Origin: Echinostoma caproni
Lineage: Eukaryota > Platyhelminthes > Trematoda > Plagiorchiida > Echinostomatidae
DNA: 19,047 bases
Direction of reading: 5' to 3'
Assembly (NCBI GenBank): GCA_900618425.1
Contig: UZAN01042189.1
Location: 28,849 to 47,895 of the forward strand
The position numbers and the translations under genes are program-made. A model generated the notes under the pieces. It was not told where the DNA came from. It saw nothing but the letters and a program-made list of their open reading frames with translations, and searched no databases. Shown piece by piece: positions 18,769-19,047 of this stretch (within the stretch, counting starts at the first letter, position 1; each line of letters starts with the position of its first letter).

Positions 18769-19047
18769 CTCGTGAACGAGACTAAAACCATGATAACTCG
18801 ACTTGGCTGTAAGTACTATTTTGTGCTACCTTCAAGAATCAATGCAGAAAAGAATTTCTTCAGAGCGGATGTTTTACGACCTACTCATTTGACGGGCAAG
18901 ACACTGTACCGATGGGTCAACTGAAAACTGTACAAAACAGGTGGAATTTTGTTTTTCATTTTACCGGTATCATTCGTTGTCATCCGTGTTGTATTTCGAA
19001 CCATTCTTCAGAATAGCCATGTTGTCCGTCGAATTAGCTACATACGC

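Larger units (their letters stand above)
15870..19047. other. DYNC1LI: Upstream intron or flank of the dynein LIC gene, with repeats
   Basis: If the gene is complete, this is an intron longer than 3.1 kb, since the exon giving L-G-[VI]-P...T-K must lie further 5'. I could not find that exon or the P-loop exon here with confidence. Seen inside: a SINE-related copy (17652-17846), a possible LINE endonuclease scrap (about 16925-17095) and open minus-strand stretches at 16330-15974 and about 18768-18569. Confidence 0.45.

Overview
The window looks like a piece of a flatworm genome, most likely a fluke (trematode). One intron-containing gene on the minus strand is spread thinly through non-coding DNA, with phase-consistent GT/AG introns of 0.6 to 4 kb, and it is surrounded by decayed retroelements: a Penelope-like element with GIY-YIG-type sequence, tRNA-derived SINEs and LINE scraps. 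No bacterial signals (operons, Shine-Dalgarno sites) are present. The assignment to flukes is an inference from this style of genome and from general likeness to fluke retroelements, not from a database match.

The recognisable gene is the 3' part of a cytoplasmic dynein light intermediate chain (DYNC1LI family), transcribed from right to left. Five coding exons can be read: 15869-15776, 13975-13840, 13235-13105, 9103-9015 (or 9169-9015) and 7188-5290. Phases agree at every junction (0 start, then 1, 2, 1, 0) and the translations follow the family in order: end of the Ras-like domain, then the YTSxKE segment, the PxGWD segment, the AEDEQxF segment, and finally the adaptor-binding helix with the FFNSLL core. 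The N-terminal exons, including the P-loop, are not found and probably lie beyond 19047. The last exon is unusual: after the adaptor-binding helix it continues for roughly 580 residues of acidic, Ser/Glu/Lys-rich sequence without tryptophan, where the human proteins that I recall have only a short tail. This tail carries three 11-residue cysteine-containing repeats.

Left of the gene (1-5289) are the probable 3' UTR with poly(A) signals, a tRNA-derived SINE near 3340, and a striking composite at 665-1961. There, a 210-bp near-identical copy of part of the dynein tail exon is joined directly at 874/875 to a 5'-truncated, frameshifted Penelope-like element.

The introns hold a nested inverted-repeat SINE cluster (10443-10900), a probable LINE 3' end with an (AAAAT)n tail (about 14345-14663), and further fragments. 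The right end (15870-19047) holds another copy of the SINE family (17652-17846), a possible LINE endonuclease scrap (about 16925-17095) and two open stretches on the minus strand that could be exons but are not recognised. No CRISPR, tRNA, rRNA or complete mobile element was seen.
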